The notes under the pieces: generated by a model
What the model was told of the DNA's origin: nothing
Seen by the model: only the letters and a program-made list of their open reading frames with translations
The model's database searches: none
Made by a program: the position numbers and the translations under genes
In this document: positions 41,523 through 50,475 of the stretch, in pieces
Layout: every line of letters begins with the position of its first letter
Position numbering within the stretch: position 1 is the first letter of the stretch
Origin: an uncultured Roseburia sp.
Lineage (GTDB): Bacteria; Bacillota; Clostridia; Lachnospirales; Lachnospiraceae
DNA: 64,000 bases
Direction: 5' to 3'
Assembly (NCBI GenBank): GCA_910577925.1
Contig: CAJTOI010000004.1
Coordinates: 118,605-182,604, forward strand

Positions 41523-44500
41523 ATGAACAATATATATCACGATATTTTCCGAGCCATTCACGAAGGTAAATGGCTGAAAATCGAATACCGGAACAAAAAC
41601 GGACAGATCACAAAATACTGGATCGGAATCCGTGACCTCAATCCGGCATGGCGCACGCTTTCCGTCGACGGCCTTCATCTCGGACAGTATACGACCGCCT
41701 CCTATGATGCGATTTACATCGACTCTATTTTGTCTTCACAGATTATCGAGGGGACTTACTGCCCCGTCAACGATTCTCTTGTGAGAGATATCTACCTGAA
41801 TCCGCACAAATATAAAACGCTGTTTGACAATGCCGCCAACTTAAAAATACTGAATTATCTTGAAATGTGCAACCGCATGGATACCACGCCTTATCAGTCA
41901 AATTTCGAGCTGATACCGTTTCTGGACCGGGAAAGCTTTCACGGAAATTGTTATGGTCTGAGCGAAAAGCAGTTTCAGGAAATCGTCAAAAATTTTCAGA
42001 CGAAACTGGATGAGCGAAAGCCGGCAAACGGTAAGCTCGTTCTCCGCCAGCTCGCTATGAATGTCCTCAGTATTCACACCGGGAAGGGACTGTATGTGCT
42101 GGCCTACCGGAAGCTGCGGCTCGATGTCTGCCAAAAAGTACTGCGGCCGGAGCCCGATATCACGATATGCACGGAATTTAATCTCGGAGAAACAAAGGAA
42201 TCGATCCGCAAATATCTTGACGCGGAAGAATATGAGCTCCTGAAAGATTTCGAGAAAAATGCGGAGCGGATTAAAGACTGCGTAATGAGTCATACCAGGC
42301 AGGTTATGGGCGTCGACGACATGCCCTATATCATCGGGCTTGAGCGGGACGTCATTCTTGACCTACACACCGAATACCGCTCCATTCTCAATCTGTATAA
42401 CGCAGAGAAAGCCCCGGTTCCGATCAAGGCATTTTTCGGAGATCTTTTAAACCGCCCCAGAAGAAGAAAAGAATATCCCATTACGTTAATCGATAAAAAG
42501 ATCAATCTCGATCAGCTTCTGGCAATCAATAATGCCATGAAATATCCGGTCGCTTATATCCAGGGACCGCCCGGGACCGGCAAGACAAACACCATTATCA
42601 ACACCATTGTAACCGCTTTTTTTAATGACCGGACCGTGCTTTTTTCGTCTTACAACAATCATCCGATTAACGGCGTATTCGAGAAGCTGACCCGGATGAC
42701 ATACCGCGGGAAAACGATTCCGTTTCCCGTGCTGCGTACGGGAAATATAGACAAAGTAAAAGAAGCGATTGCATATATCAGAAACGTGTACGCACAGGTG
42801 CAGGCAGTTACCGTATATGAGTCTACGCTCGACCGAAACAAGGGCGACCGCACGGAGCGCGCAAAAAAACTTTCCTCCCTGCTGAAAAAATACGAAGACG
42901 TTCTTGATTTAAAGGAGCGCTCCGAGACACTCGGCAGAATGCTCGAATATCAGGACCGTCTCAAAGCCTCCCTCGAAATGATTCCCTTTCAGGCGGACCT
43001 GCAGGGCAGGCAGTTAAATCAGGTGCAGGCCAAAATCAGCACGCTCGGCGAAATCACAGACAGAGAGGCCCTTGCCCTGCTGGACGACAACCTCGACGAA
43101 CTGTACAAATATCTCTTTTATACCTCCGCACGCTACATCAAAAAACTGGACGAAGAAAAGTACAGCGATTTGCGGCACATCCTGTTTGAAGAAGACCCCG
43201 AGACACAGGCGGACAGCCTCAATAAATATCTCGGCAAAACGGACAACCTCAAAAAACTGCAGAAAGTTTTTCCTGTTATCATTACCACCTGCGTCTCGGC
43301 GCACAGACTCGGCGATCCGAAGCCGACGTTTGACATGGTAATTATCGATGAGGCCAGCCAGTGCAACACCGCCGTTTCTCTCGTACCGATTATCCGCGGC
43401 GAAAATCTCATGCTGGTCGGCGACCCGCAGCAGCTGAGCCCCGTTATTCTTCTGGACGAGATAACAAACCAAAAACTGCGCAAACGGTATCATGTGGCGG
43501 ACGAATACGACTACCGGAAAAATTCTATCTACAAAACGTTTCTCGCCTGTGATGCGGTAAGCGACGAAGTGCTGCTGCACAACCACTATCGCTGCAACCG
43601 CAGAATTATCGAATTCAACAACAAAAAATATTATCACTCCAGACTGAATATCTGTTCCGGAAGCGACGAACAGCGCCCGCTTGTATACATGGATGTAAAA
43701 AGCAGCCAGAACAATCTCAAAAATACGGCCGATCAGGAAGTGAACGAAATCGTCCGATATGCCCGCGCCAACCGCGATAAATCCGTCGGAGTTATCACGC
43801 CCTTTGCCAATCAGAAAAAACTGATTGAAGAAACCTTACAGCGGGAGGGACTGCAGAACGTGGCATGCGGAACCGTACACGCCTTTCAGGGCGACGAGAA
43901 GGATGTAATCCTGTTCTCGACGGCAATCACCAACCAGACGCATTCCGGAACCTACGAATGGCTCAAAAACAATAAAGAGCTCATCAACGTCGCAACCTCC
44001 CGCGCGCGGGAAAAGCTGATCGTGCTCTCCGACTCCGAAAACCTTGCCAGACTACATCAGACGGACGGCGAAGACGATCTCTTTGAGCTTGTGGAATATG
44101 TAAAGAAAAACGGCGAATCCCATGTGACGGAAAAGCACGTCAATTCCAGAGCACTGGGCGTAAAACCGTTCAGCACCGCGACAGAGGAAGCCTTTATGGC
44201 AAATCTCAATCACGCGCTGCAGAATATTTGGCTATCCCAGAACCGTTATACGATAAAAAAAGAAGTGGCGATTTCTCAGGTTTTTGAAAGCAATATCAAT
44301 TGCAGTGATTTATTCTATTCGGGTCGCTTTGATTTCGTGGTGTATGAGCGCCAGGGACAGGACGAAATCCCGGTGCTTGCGATCGAACTGGACGGAAAAG
44401 AACATTTTGAGGACGACATCGTAAGAGCCCGCGATTTGAAGAAAAATGAAATCTGCCGCGCACACCGCCTGCAGATTATCCGCGTGGAAAATTCTTACGC

Positions 44501-44558
44501 GAGACGCTACAACCATATCAAAGAAATTTTGATAAATTATTTTTCCATTGTACACTAA
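41523..44558 (+). CDS. WYL-like / SF1 helicase / DUF2726 nuclease fusion
   Basis: A 1011-aa protein in three parts. Residues 1-80 look like a WYL domain (IHEGKWLKIEYRNKNGQ, SVDGLHLG, IYIDSI). Residues about 320-870 are an Upf1/DNA2-type superfamily 1 helicase: Walker A GPPGTGKT (348-355), Walker B DMVIIDEAS (604-611), GDPQQLSPV, a YRCN motif and INVATSRAREKL. Residues about 915-1005 match DUF2726, a PD-(D/E)XK-like nuclease fold: Asp937 in GRFDFVV and E955-L-D957-G-K959. The set of parts suggests nucleic-acid surveillance, repair or phage defence. GGGGAACCT precedes the ATG. It appears to be a single-gene unit with its own promoter. Confidence 0.9.
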   Translation: MNNIYHDIFRAIHEGKWLKIEYRNKNGQITKYWIGIRDLNPAWRTLSVDGLHLGQYTTASYDAIYIDSILSSQIIEGTYCPVNDSLVRDIYLNPHKYKTLFDNAANLKILNYLEMCNRMDTTPYQSNFELIPFLDRESFHGNCYGLSEKQFQEIVKNFQTKLDERKPANGKLVLRQLAMNVLSIHTGKGLYVLAYRKLRLDVCQKVLRPEPDITICTEFNLGETKESIRKYLDAEEYELLKDFEKNAERIKDCVMSHTRQVMGVDDMPYIIGLERDVILDLHTEYRSILNLYNAEKAPVPIKAFFGDLLNRPRRRKEYPITLIDKKINLDQLLAINNAMKYPVAYIQGPPGTGKTNTIINTIVTAFFNDRTVLFSSYNNHPINGVFEKLTRMTYRGKTIPFPVLRTGNIDKVKEAIAYIRNVYAQVQAVTVYESTLDRNKGDRTERAKKLSSLLKKYEDVLDLKERSETLGRMLEYQDRLKASLEMIPFQADLQGRQLNQVQAKISTLGEITDREALALLDDNLDELYKYLFYTSARYIKKLDEEKYSDLRHILFEEDPETQADSLNKYLGKTDNLKKLQKVFPVIITTCVSAHRLGDPKPTFDMVIIDEASQCNTAVSLVPIIRGENLMLVGDPQQLSPVILLDEITNQKLRKRYHVADEYDYRKNSIYKTFLACDAVSDEVLLHNHYRCNRRIIEFNNKKYYHSRLNICSGSDEQRPLVYMDVKSSQNNLKNTADQEVNEIVRYARANRDKSVGVITPFANQKKLIEETLQREGLQNVACGTVHAFQGDEKDVILFSTAITNQTHSGTYEWLKNNKELINVATSRAREKLIVLSDSENLARLHQTDGEDDLFELVEYVKKNGESHVTEKHVNSRALGVKPFSTATEEAFMANLNHALQNIWLSQNRYTIKKEVAISQVFESNINCSDLFYSGRFDFVVYERQGQDEIPVLAIELDGKEHFEDDIVRARDLKKNEICRAHRLQIIRVENSYARRYNHIKEILINYFSIVH

Positions 44559-44651
44559 AAATTTTTTCGTCTGTTTTCACAAAAAGTATTGGAGATATCA
44601 CGAAAAACAGGTACAATAAAATCAGATTCTGTTATGTGGGGAGGGAAGCCT

Positions 44652-45740
44652 TTGATTCGCAGGAAATATATCCGGACAAGACAGCTGAAAACCGGTATGA
44701 AAATAGACCAGACCGTCGTAGACCGCCTTGGACGCAACCTCGTAGTCCGCGGCACGATCTTAGACGACTATATCATCGACTCCCTGCTCAGGCTTGGCAT
44801 CATGAGCGTTTATATTCAGGACGGCGAAGAGGAGGAAACGCTTGCTCCCGTCTCCGCCCGCGCAAAAAAAATGATTGAAAAGCTCCGCACCGACGACCGC
44901 GCAAAGGTCAGTCTGTCCGCAAGTGTCCGCAAGCGGGTGGCAGAGGGGATTCAGTTTATCTACAGCCATGCCGAGGCAGGCGAATTGGCCGACGCCGCCG
45001 ACAGCATCGCCGGTGATCTGCTCGCCTCTATCCAGTCAAACAACGCGATCGCGATCGATATCGGCGCACTCAAAACCAGCGACGAGTATACCTTTAAGCA
45101 CAGCGTGGATGTCGCCACCATCGCCATGGTCGTATCCAAAAAGCATGGCTTATCCAAAGCCGAGATCCGCGAGATCGGCGTTGCCGGGCTGCTCCATGAC
45201 GTCGGGAAAACGAAAGTCCCCTTAAGCATCTTAAACAAACCCGGCCGTCTGGATGACGATGAATTTGCCATTATGAGACAGCACTCGGTCTTCGGCTACG
45301 ATCTGATCAAAGAGAAAGCATTCAGCCCGGCCGTCTGCCTCGGTGTCTTACAGCACCACGAAAAGATCAACGGCGCCGGCTATCCGCTCGGAATGGCCGC
45401 AGACAAAATCTGTCCGTATGCCAAGATTCTGTCCGTGGCGGATATCTATGACGCTCTGGTGACGGAGCGTCCCTACAAGGCCGCATTCTCCCAGCGCGAT
45501 GCCGTGGAGATGATTATGGCCATGACTGCCGAATTAGACATGAAATCAATGCAGAGCTTTCTCGAAAGCATGATTCTGTATCCGGTGGACACCGTTGTGG
45601 AGCTCAGCAACGGGGAAAGCGCCAGAGTTGTAAAAAACAATCCCCATTATATTTTAAGGCCCACCGTCGTGGGCCTCACCAGCGGAAACGTCTATGATCT
45701 GGGCGAAGATCTATGCTGCGCGAGTATCATTATCCGCTGA
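44652..45740 (+). CDS. HD-GYP domain c-di-GMP phosphodiesterase
   Basis: A 362-aa protein with an N-terminal DUF3391-like region and a C-terminal HD-GYP domain (about 140-330). The catalytic residues are visible in LLHDVGKTKVP (HD) and LQHHEKINGAGYPLG, which is the GYP motif, so it should hydrolyse cyclic di-GMP. The TTG at 44652 is the likely start because GGGAGGG lies 6 bases before it; the in-frame ATG at 44634 lacks an RBS. It is convergent with the repeat-bearing lipoprotein gene. Confidence 0.9.
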   Translation: MIRRKYIRTRQLKTGMKIDQTVVDRLGRNLVVRGTILDDYIIDSLLRLGIMSVYIQDGEEEETLAPVSARAKKMIEKLRTDDRAKVSLSASVRKRVAEGIQFIYSHAEAGELADAADSIAGDLLASIQSNNAIAIDIGALKTSDEYTFKHSVDVATIAMVVSKKHGLSKAEIREIGVAGLLHDVGKTKVPLSILNKPGRLDDDEFAIMRQHSVFGYDLIKEKAFSPAVCLGVLQHHEKINGAGYPLGMAADKICPYAKILSVADIYDALVTERPYKAAFSQRDAVEMIMAMTAELDMKSMQSFLESMILYPVDTVVELSNGESARVVKNNPHYILRPTVVGLTSGNVYDLGEDLCCASIIIR

Positions 45741-45757
45741 AAACCGGCGCCGGTCGG

Positions 45758-46420
45758 CTATATCACCTTTATGATACAGATCTGAGCCGCATCCAGCGTC
45801 TCACCCGAAGGGCTTCCCCATACCTTCACCCCCTGACCCTCAGCCAGGTCGGCGGCCGTTGCCTCCGACATTTCGAACCTCGCTCCTCCGTCATAGATGG
45901 TCTGTATGGCAAACAGCGTATTTTCATCATATGTGACCGGTACCTTGTCAAATTCGGAATCATCCGCGCCTGCACTCGGTACCGCCATTATCTCGCCGCC
46001 GTCGGCTCCCGTTTCGGTAATCGCTTTCACAACGGTGAGCCGCCCGTCCTGCAGCTCCTTGATATCCCCCTCCAGATCCGGAGGTGTGTCGCTCCACACC
46101 GCGGGTACATTTTCGGCGGGCGGCGTATTATCCGATCCCGCCGCCATTTCCGGCGCAGAATCGCTGTTTCCTGCTTCCGTTTCCGGCGCAGAATCACTGT
46201 TTCCTGCCTCCGTTTCCGGCGCAGAACCGCTGTTCCCTGCTTCCGTTTCCGGCGCGAAACCGCTGTTCCCTGTCTCCGCCTCCGGCGCCGTACGCTTCGC
46301 ATCCTCCTGCTGTTCTTCTGCTGCCGCCGGTTCGTTCGCTCCTCCGCAGGCAGCCGCCGCAGCGCTCATTGCACAAAGCATTCCCGTCAATAAGATCTTC
46401 TTCCGTACTCTGTTTTTCAT
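45758..46420 (-). CDS. Lipoprotein with 11-residue tandem repeats
   Basis: A 220-aa exported protein with signal peptide and lipobox AAAC (Cys near residue 25). Residues about 43-96 consist of five units of APETEAGNS(G/D)S, acidic and low-complexity, coded by 33-bp repeats. The C-terminal 110 residues look folded (GDIKELQDGRLTVVKAITET, VTYDENTLFAIQTIYDG) and resemble no family I can name. AAAGGAG precedes the ATG at 46420. Confidence 0.8.
   Translation of the reverse strand: MKNRVRKKILLTGMLCAMSAAAAACGGANEPAAAEEQQEDAKRTAPEAETGNSGFAPETEAGNSGSAPETEAGNSDSAPETEAGNSDSAPEMAAGSDNTPPAENVPAVWSDTPPDLEGDIKELQDGRLTVVKAITETGADGGEIMAVPSAGADDSEFDKVPVTYDENTLFAIQTIYDGGARFEMSEATAADLAEGQGVKVWGSPSGETLDAAQICIIKVI
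46134..46302. repeat. 33-bp tandem repeats in the lipoprotein gene
   Basis: About five head-to-tail units of the type CTTCCGTTTCCGGCGCAGAA plus CCGCTGTTCCCTG, with small changes, coding for the acidic spacer of the lipoprotein. Unit number can vary without a frameshift. Confidence 0.85.
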
Positions 46421-46512
46421 TTTGCTCTCCTTTCGTAACAACCACATATTACCAAAGCAGTCTCTAAGAAAGCTTGAAAACAGTTTAAGATTTTATTAAT
46501 ACCGCAGTGATT

Positions 46513-46935
46513 CTATTCGTTTTTAAGTCCTGCCGCACTGCGCCTGATCTGCATGAGCAGTAATATAATACCGGTTCCAAGCAGGATATGCCCGATTCCG
46601 GCAAAGCCCGAAATGGCCGCATCCATACCGCCGGACAGCTCCCCACACAGCACCTGGACAATTCCCCGTACCGCAAACATTGCCGCCGTAAGGTTAAGAC
46701 CGATGTGATACACGGCCAATATACGCCCGGTTTTCTGGTTTGTAAACGAAAAATTTTTCTCCAAAAGAAGCAGCAGGAGGAAAAACACCATTCCCAGCAT
46801 AAAGTAGTGTGTATGTATTACGGAAAGAGTCGTTTTCATTTCAAAATTATGAAATTTGGTGAACTCGCGGTAAAATACGCCGCCGATCATAGCAAAAACC
46901 GCATATAGGAATGCGCTGTTTATATATCGTTTCAT
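46513..46935 (-). CDS. DUF2871 membrane protein
   Basis: A 140-aa protein with four membrane segments. The family pattern is clear: AFLYAVFAMIGGVFYREFTKF (in parts), TLSVIHTHYFMLGMVFFLLLLLLEK, and a late GHILLGTGIIL. Conserved His residues inside the membrane may bind metal or haem. The ATG at 46935 has GTGAGG upstream. It lies 22 bases downstream of a seven-segment membrane protein and belongs to the TetR operon. Confidence 0.87.
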   Translation of the reverse strand: MKRYINSAFLYAVFAMIGGVFYREFTKFHNFEMKTTLSVIHTHYFMLGMVFFLLLLLLEKNFSFTNQKTGRILAVYHIGLNLTAAMFAVRGIVQVLCGELSGGMDAAISGFAGIGHILLGTGIILLLMQIRRSAAGLKNE

Positions 46936-46957
46936 CTTTAACCTCACTTTTTCTCCC

Positions 46958-47623
46958 TTATTTACATTCTGATTTCATGGCCTTGTATCCGATTACGACT
47001 GTCCAGACATACGCGCAGGTTTTCGGAATCATAAGCATACCGAGCATGGGTACACGGTCTGCCCACAGCACCACCGGCAGATAGAATCCAAAGCTCAGCA
47101 CAATCGTCAGCCACATCCACCGGAACGCGTGATCCCCCTGCTGCTTTGCGCTCCGGTAAAACAGAATAATCACCAGCAGTCCCAGCAATGCGAACGGAAT
47201 ATTGCGGTAAATGCCCCACGAGAGGGGAGCATCGACCTCAAGCCACCGGTTCTGCGGCATCATGCACAAGATCACCCGCAAAGCGGCCAACGCGTATACG
47301 GCGGCCGTCAGCCACGCGTCTCCTTTTATCTTGTACCGCTGCCTCCAGACATAATACAGCAGCACATAAAATACCGTCATGGTAACGGAAGTGATCCATT
47401 TCCCCAGCCCCAGCGGCACGGTGTAGTTCTCCAAACCGGTCGTACAGAGCGCCACTGCGCGCGGAATCAGATGAAATGAATCGCCCGCGCCTAATACCAC
47501 GGCCATCCATCCGAACAGCCGGAACTGAGAAACACCCCCACTGTGCCTGATCATGAAAATACCAATCGTGAGAACCAAACTAAGATAACCTGCATCAAAA
47601 ATAGTTTCTATTACTGCCTGCAT
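46958..47623 (-). CDS. Seven-segment membrane protein of unknown function
   Basis: A 221-aa protein with seven predicted membrane segments. It has GAGDSFHLIPRAV in segment 2-3 and PLSWGIYRNIPFALLGLLVI later. It is often found near DUF2871 and TetR genes, in my recollection, but has no known function. GAGGAAAATAAC precedes the ATG. A 13-bp palindrome identical in its arms to one before the TetR gene lies 33 bases upstream, so TetR probably controls it. Confidence 0.8.
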   Translation of the reverse strand: MQAVIETIFDAGYLSLVLTIGIFMIRHSGGVSQFRLFGWMAVVLGAGDSFHLIPRAVALCTTGLENYTVPLGLGKWITSVTMTVFYVLLYYVWRQRYKIKGDAWLTAAVYALAALRVILCMMPQNRWLEVDAPLSWGIYRNIPFALLGLLVIILFYRSAKQQGDHAFRWMWLTIVLSFGFYLPVVLWADRVPMLGMLMIPKTCAYVWTVVIGYKAMKSECK

Positions 47624-47655
47624 ACGTTATTTTCCTCCTTTTCTTTCTTCTTTGT

Positions 47656-47668
47656 TGAACATTGTTCA
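47656..47668. promoter_or_regulatory. Candidate TetR operator 1
   Basis: TGAACATTGTTCA, a perfect palindrome, between the TetR gene and the seven-segment protein gene. It shares the TGAAC...GTTCA arms with the site upstream of the TetR gene. Confidence 0.65.
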
Positions 47669-47699
47669 GTTTGCGGCAAAAAATATCCTTGCGGATAAG

Positions 47700-48257
47700 C
47701 TAATAAAGCGACCTGCGGACAATTTCCAGAACAGCGGAAGGATCGTAATCCTGGCGCATTAAGGCCGAGAGCATCAGAGAAAACAGCACATCGGCAAACG
47801 TTTCTGCCGTAAGCTGTCCGCCGAATGCATCGGGCCGGACTTTGGGATCTCGTTCTAAGACCGAACAAAATCCGTCCAAAATATGCTGCCAGGTCTGCTG
47901 CATCCGCCGCTTTCCGTCAGACTTTTCTTCCCGCATAAAGCCCAGGGAATGAAGTGTAAAAAAACCGGGATATTCTTTGCAGCCGTACTCCATACGCTCA
48001 TACATCCACGAAATGCATGACAGAATATCCCCGAATACCGCCGTATGATTCGGGCAGTCAAAAATCTCGCGCCAGACACTTTCTACGGCAGCTCCCACCA
48101 GCTCCGCCTTGGAATCAAAGTAGTTGTAAATTGACCCGACCGATACGCCGCAGGCCGCCGCAACAGAACGGATATTAACTGCCGACCACCCTTGCTGCCG
48201 AATCAATTCACGGCTTGTTTTCAAAATTTCTTCTTTTGACGTCACAATATTATTCAT
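47700..48257 (-). CDS. TetR family regulator
   Basis: A 185-aa regulator. The DNA-binding part is SKEEILKTSRELIRQQGWSAV then VAAACGVSVGSIYNYFDSKAELV (residues 7-50). The C-terminal half is the ligand domain. Two matching 13-bp palindromes flank the gene, which suggests that it represses both itself and the membrane pair downstream. Confidence 0.92.
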   Translation of the reverse strand: MNNIVTSKEEILKTSRELIRQQGWSAVNIRSVAAACGVSVGSIYNYFDSKAELVGAAVESVWREIFDCPNHTAVFGDILSCISWMYERMEYGCKEYPGFFTLHSLGFMREEKSDGKRRMQQTWQHILDGFCSVLERDPKVRPDAFGGQLTAETFADVLFSLMLSALMRQDYDPSAVLEIVRRSLY

Positions 48258-48272
48258 AGAATCACCTCAACC

Positions 48273-48285
48273 TGAACAACGTTCA
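48273..48285. promoter_or_regulatory. Candidate TetR operator 2
   Basis: TGAACAACGTTCA lies 15 bases upstream of the tetR start codon; arms TGAAC / GTTCA as in the site at 47656. Confidence 0.6.
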
Positions 48286-48326
48286 TTATGTCCGCATTCC
48301 TCATTTTTGTCAAGGCCATTCTACCG

Positions 48327-48707
48327 TTACAGGTTTTTAATTCTTCGAGCGATTTCCTCTATGACCTGCACAAAATATTCGTCATTCTTACCTGTCGGAT
48401 CGGCAAGCCCCCAATCATCATCGAAGCCTCTGCCGATATAAGGGCAGCCCACATCACACCCCATTGAAATTGCAAGATCGGGAACAGGAATCTCGTTAAC
48501 CGTTTTGCTGTATTGCGTCTGTTCCATATCTATTCCATATAGCTGCTTCATAAGCCGCACGGCATCTTGATTGATTTGCGGTTTTGTTTCCGTTCCCGCT
48601 GAATAGAATTCAAATTTATCTCCTGCAAAATGTTTTCCGAGTGCCTCGGCAATCTGGCTGCGGCAGGAATTATGAACGCAGATAAAGGCAATTCTTTTCT
48701 TATCCAT
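48327..48707 (-). CDS. arsC: Arsenate reductase, low-molecular-weight phosphatase type
   Basis: A 126-aa thioredoxin-coupled ArsC. The P-loop is CVHNSCRS with the nucleophile Cys10; Cys84 and Cys88 in SMGCDVGCPY supply the disulfide relay. It reduces arsenate to arsenite for export; some relatives act as protein tyrosine phosphatases. The ATG at 48707 directly follows the stop of the thioredoxin-like gene. It is the last gene of the arsR cassette. Confidence 0.88.
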   Translation of the reverse strand: MDKKRIAFICVHNSCRSQIAEALGKHFAGDKFEFYSAGTETKPQINQDAVRLMKQLYGIDMEQTQYSKTVNEIPVPDLAISMGCDVGCPYIGRGFDDDWGLADPTGKNDEYFVQVIEEIARRIKNL

Positions 48708-48709
48708 AG

Positions 48710-48988
48710 TCAAAACCCCGATTTGTGAAGCAGCGCAACTACATCCCTGGTTTTCAGCACCTTACCCATAGCGGCAACCTTTTCATTGACAACAAGCGCC
48801 GGCATACTCATAACGCCGTATTCCATTACTTTCTGCATATCCGTAATGTATTCGACCTCTATCGAAAGCCCCATTTCCCCCACTGCGCGCTTTGTGTTCT
48901 CATATTGTTCGTGACAGGATTTACAGCCTGCACCTAACACCTTGATTTTCTTTTCTTCTTTTTTCTCTTCGAAATTAAATGATTCCAT
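48710..48988 (-). CDS. Small thioredoxin-like protein (redox-active disulfide protein 2 type)
   Basis: A 92-aa thioredoxin-fold protein with the active site GCKSCHEQY (CxxC) and the cis-Pro motif GVMSMPALVV. Such MTH895-like proteins often accompany DUF318 permeases and may feed electrons to the arsenate reductase. The second of two ATGs (48988) is preferred since GGGGG is 8 bases away. Confidence 0.88.
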   Translation of the reverse strand: MESFNFEEKKEEKKIKVLGAGCKSCHEQYENTKRAVGEMGLSIEVEYITDMQKVMEYGVMSMPALVVNEKVAAMGKVLKTRDVVALLHKSGF

Positions 48989-49005
48989 AATCATAACCCC
49001 CTAAA

Positions 49006-50019
49006 TTAAACAATTAAATATTGTACCGCGTTAAAAAAATAACCTACAGCGATAATACCGCCAATGCATATTGCAATGAACATGCCCAACAGTTTCGGTT
49101 TTACTGCTTTGCGGAGCATAATCATTGAGGGAAGGGAAAGTGTCGTTACCCCCATCATAAAGGACAGAACAACGCCGAGCAGGGCGCCCTTTGCAAGCAG
49201 GGCTTCCGCAATCGGAATTGTGCCGAAAATATCCGCATACATCGGCACACCTGCAAGCACGGCAAGTACAACGCCAAACGGATTGTTATCTCCAAGTACC
49301 TTTACTATAAAATTCTGGGGGATCCAGTTGTGAATCACTGCACCGATCGCCACACCGATCAGCACATAAGGAGCGACCTTTTTCGCTGTTGAAATCACCT
49401 GTTCCCACGCATATTTCACACGGTCTCTAACATGCAGTTCCTCCTGCGGAACATCAATCGCATGAGCGTTTCGGATATATTCTTCCACTTGATTTTCAAG
49501 GTGCAGCTTCTCAATCAGCGTTCCGCCGACAACGGCAATCACCAGCCCGAGTACCACATACAAAACGGCTACTTTCCATCCGAAAATACTCATCAGTAAA
49601 ACAAGGCTGCCAAGGTCAACCATTGGAGACGAAATCAGAAAAGAAAATGTGACGCCAAGCGGTAATCCTGCACTTGTAAATCCTATAAACAGCGGAATCG
49701 AGGAACAAGAGCAAAACGGCGTCACCGTGCCGAGCAATGCGGCGATGATATTCGCCCATATACCGTGAAACCTTCCCAATATCCTCTTTGTTCTTTCAGG
49801 CGGGAAATAACTTTGAATATAGGAAATAATCAAAATCAATACGCCAAGCAGCACCATAATTTTTATAGTATCGTAAATGAAAAACTGAACGCTGCCGCCG
49901 ATTCTGCCTGCAGTTTCTATCCCGCAGGCATTCAAGACAGTTGAAATCAGCCGGTTCAGCCACCCCATGCCGAGGACTTCATTTTGCAGAAAATCCCAGA
50001 CTGTTTTTATTCCTTCCAT
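49006..50019 (-). CDS. DUF318 / ArsP-type permease
   Basis: A 337-aa permease with about eight membrane segments and the key motif TPFCSCSSIPLFIGFTSAGLP, where the conserved cysteines are thought to handle metalloids in ArsP. ArsP exports trivalent organoarsenicals; other members have unknown cargo. It is flanked by arsR, a thioredoxin-like gene and arsC, which supports a metalloid role. AAGGAGC precedes the ATG. An imperfect palindrome related to the arsR site lies just upstream. Confidence 0.87.
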   Translation of the reverse strand: MEGIKTVWDFLQNEVLGMGWLNRLISTVLNACGIETAGRIGGSVQFFIYDTIKIMVLLGVLILIISYIQSYFPPERTKRILGRFHGIWANIIAALLGTVTPFCSCSSIPLFIGFTSAGLPLGVTFSFLISSPMVDLGSLVLLMSIFGWKVAVLYVVLGLVIAVVGGTLIEKLHLENQVEEYIRNAHAIDVPQEELHVRDRVKYAWEQVISTAKKVAPYVLIGVAIGAVIHNWIPQNFIVKVLGDNNPFGVVLAVLAGVPMYADIFGTIPIAEALLAKGALLGVVLSFMMGVTTLSLPSMIMLRKAVKPKLLGMFIAICIGGIIAVGYFFNAVQYLIV

Positions 50020-50036
50020 AAAAAATGCTCCTTTTG

Positions 50037-50062
50037 CATAGACAAATTGAAATTTATCTATG
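50037..50062. promoter_or_regulatory. Candidate ArsR operator 1
   Basis: An imperfect 26-bp palindrome (CATAGACAAATT and AAATTTATCTATG arms) between arsR and the permease gene. The outer CATAGA / TCTATG is shared with the site before arsR. Confidence 0.55.
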
Positions 50063-50103
50063 TATTAGTTTTAATGAAAGCCGTGCCAAAAAGCATTGTC
50101 TGC

Positions 50104-50412
50104 TCACTTTTCACAACACGACTTACTTTCACCTGCATCATCAAGCGAGGTCAATCTCCGCAGACATTCCTCTGCCTGCTTCACACCTTTTTCGGAAATG
50201 GAATAATGGGTCCATTTTCCCTCTCTGCGTCCTGTAACAATCCCGGCATCGCAAAGTATTTTCATGTGGTGTGAAAGCGTAGGCTGCGTCACGTTGATTT
50301 CTTCCAGCAGCTTGCAGGCGCATTTTTCGCCTGAGCGCAGCAGTTTTATAATCCTAATGCGGTTTTCATCACAAAACGCCTTGAAGATTACCGCCGTTTT
50401 CTTTTCATCCAT
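50104..50412 (-). CDS. arsR: ArsR family repressor
   Basis: A 102-aa metalloregulator with the winged helix KLLEEINVTQPTLSHHMKIL, and a CACK pair at GEKCACKLLE that fits the arsenite-binding alpha-3 site of ArsR/SmtB proteins. A second Cys cluster (SKSCCEK) is at the C-terminus. It probably represses itself and the permease operon through CATAGAT-type palindromes. Confidence 0.93.
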   Translation of the reverse strand: MDEKKTAVIFKAFCDENRIRIIKLLRSGEKCACKLLEEINVTQPTLSHHMKILCDAGIVTGRREGKWTHYSISEKGVKQAEECLRRLTSLDDAGESKSCCEK

Positions 50413-50429
50413 TTACCAGGCCCGCCTCA

Positions 50430-50447
50430 CATAGATAACTATCTATA
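50430..50447. promoter_or_regulatory. Candidate ArsR operator 2
   Basis: CATAGATAACTATCTATA lies 17 bases upstream of the arsR start; ATAGATA / TATCTAT are near-perfect inverted repeats and overlap a TATAAT-like box on the minus strand. Confidence 0.55.
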
Positions 50448-50475
50448 TAATATGCCTGATACAGAAAAATGTCAA

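Noticed and set aside
45713..46499. Plus-strand frames of about 200 codons over the lipoprotein repeats
   Set aside because: Artefact of the 33-bp repeats; the minus frame has RBS, signal peptide and lipobox.
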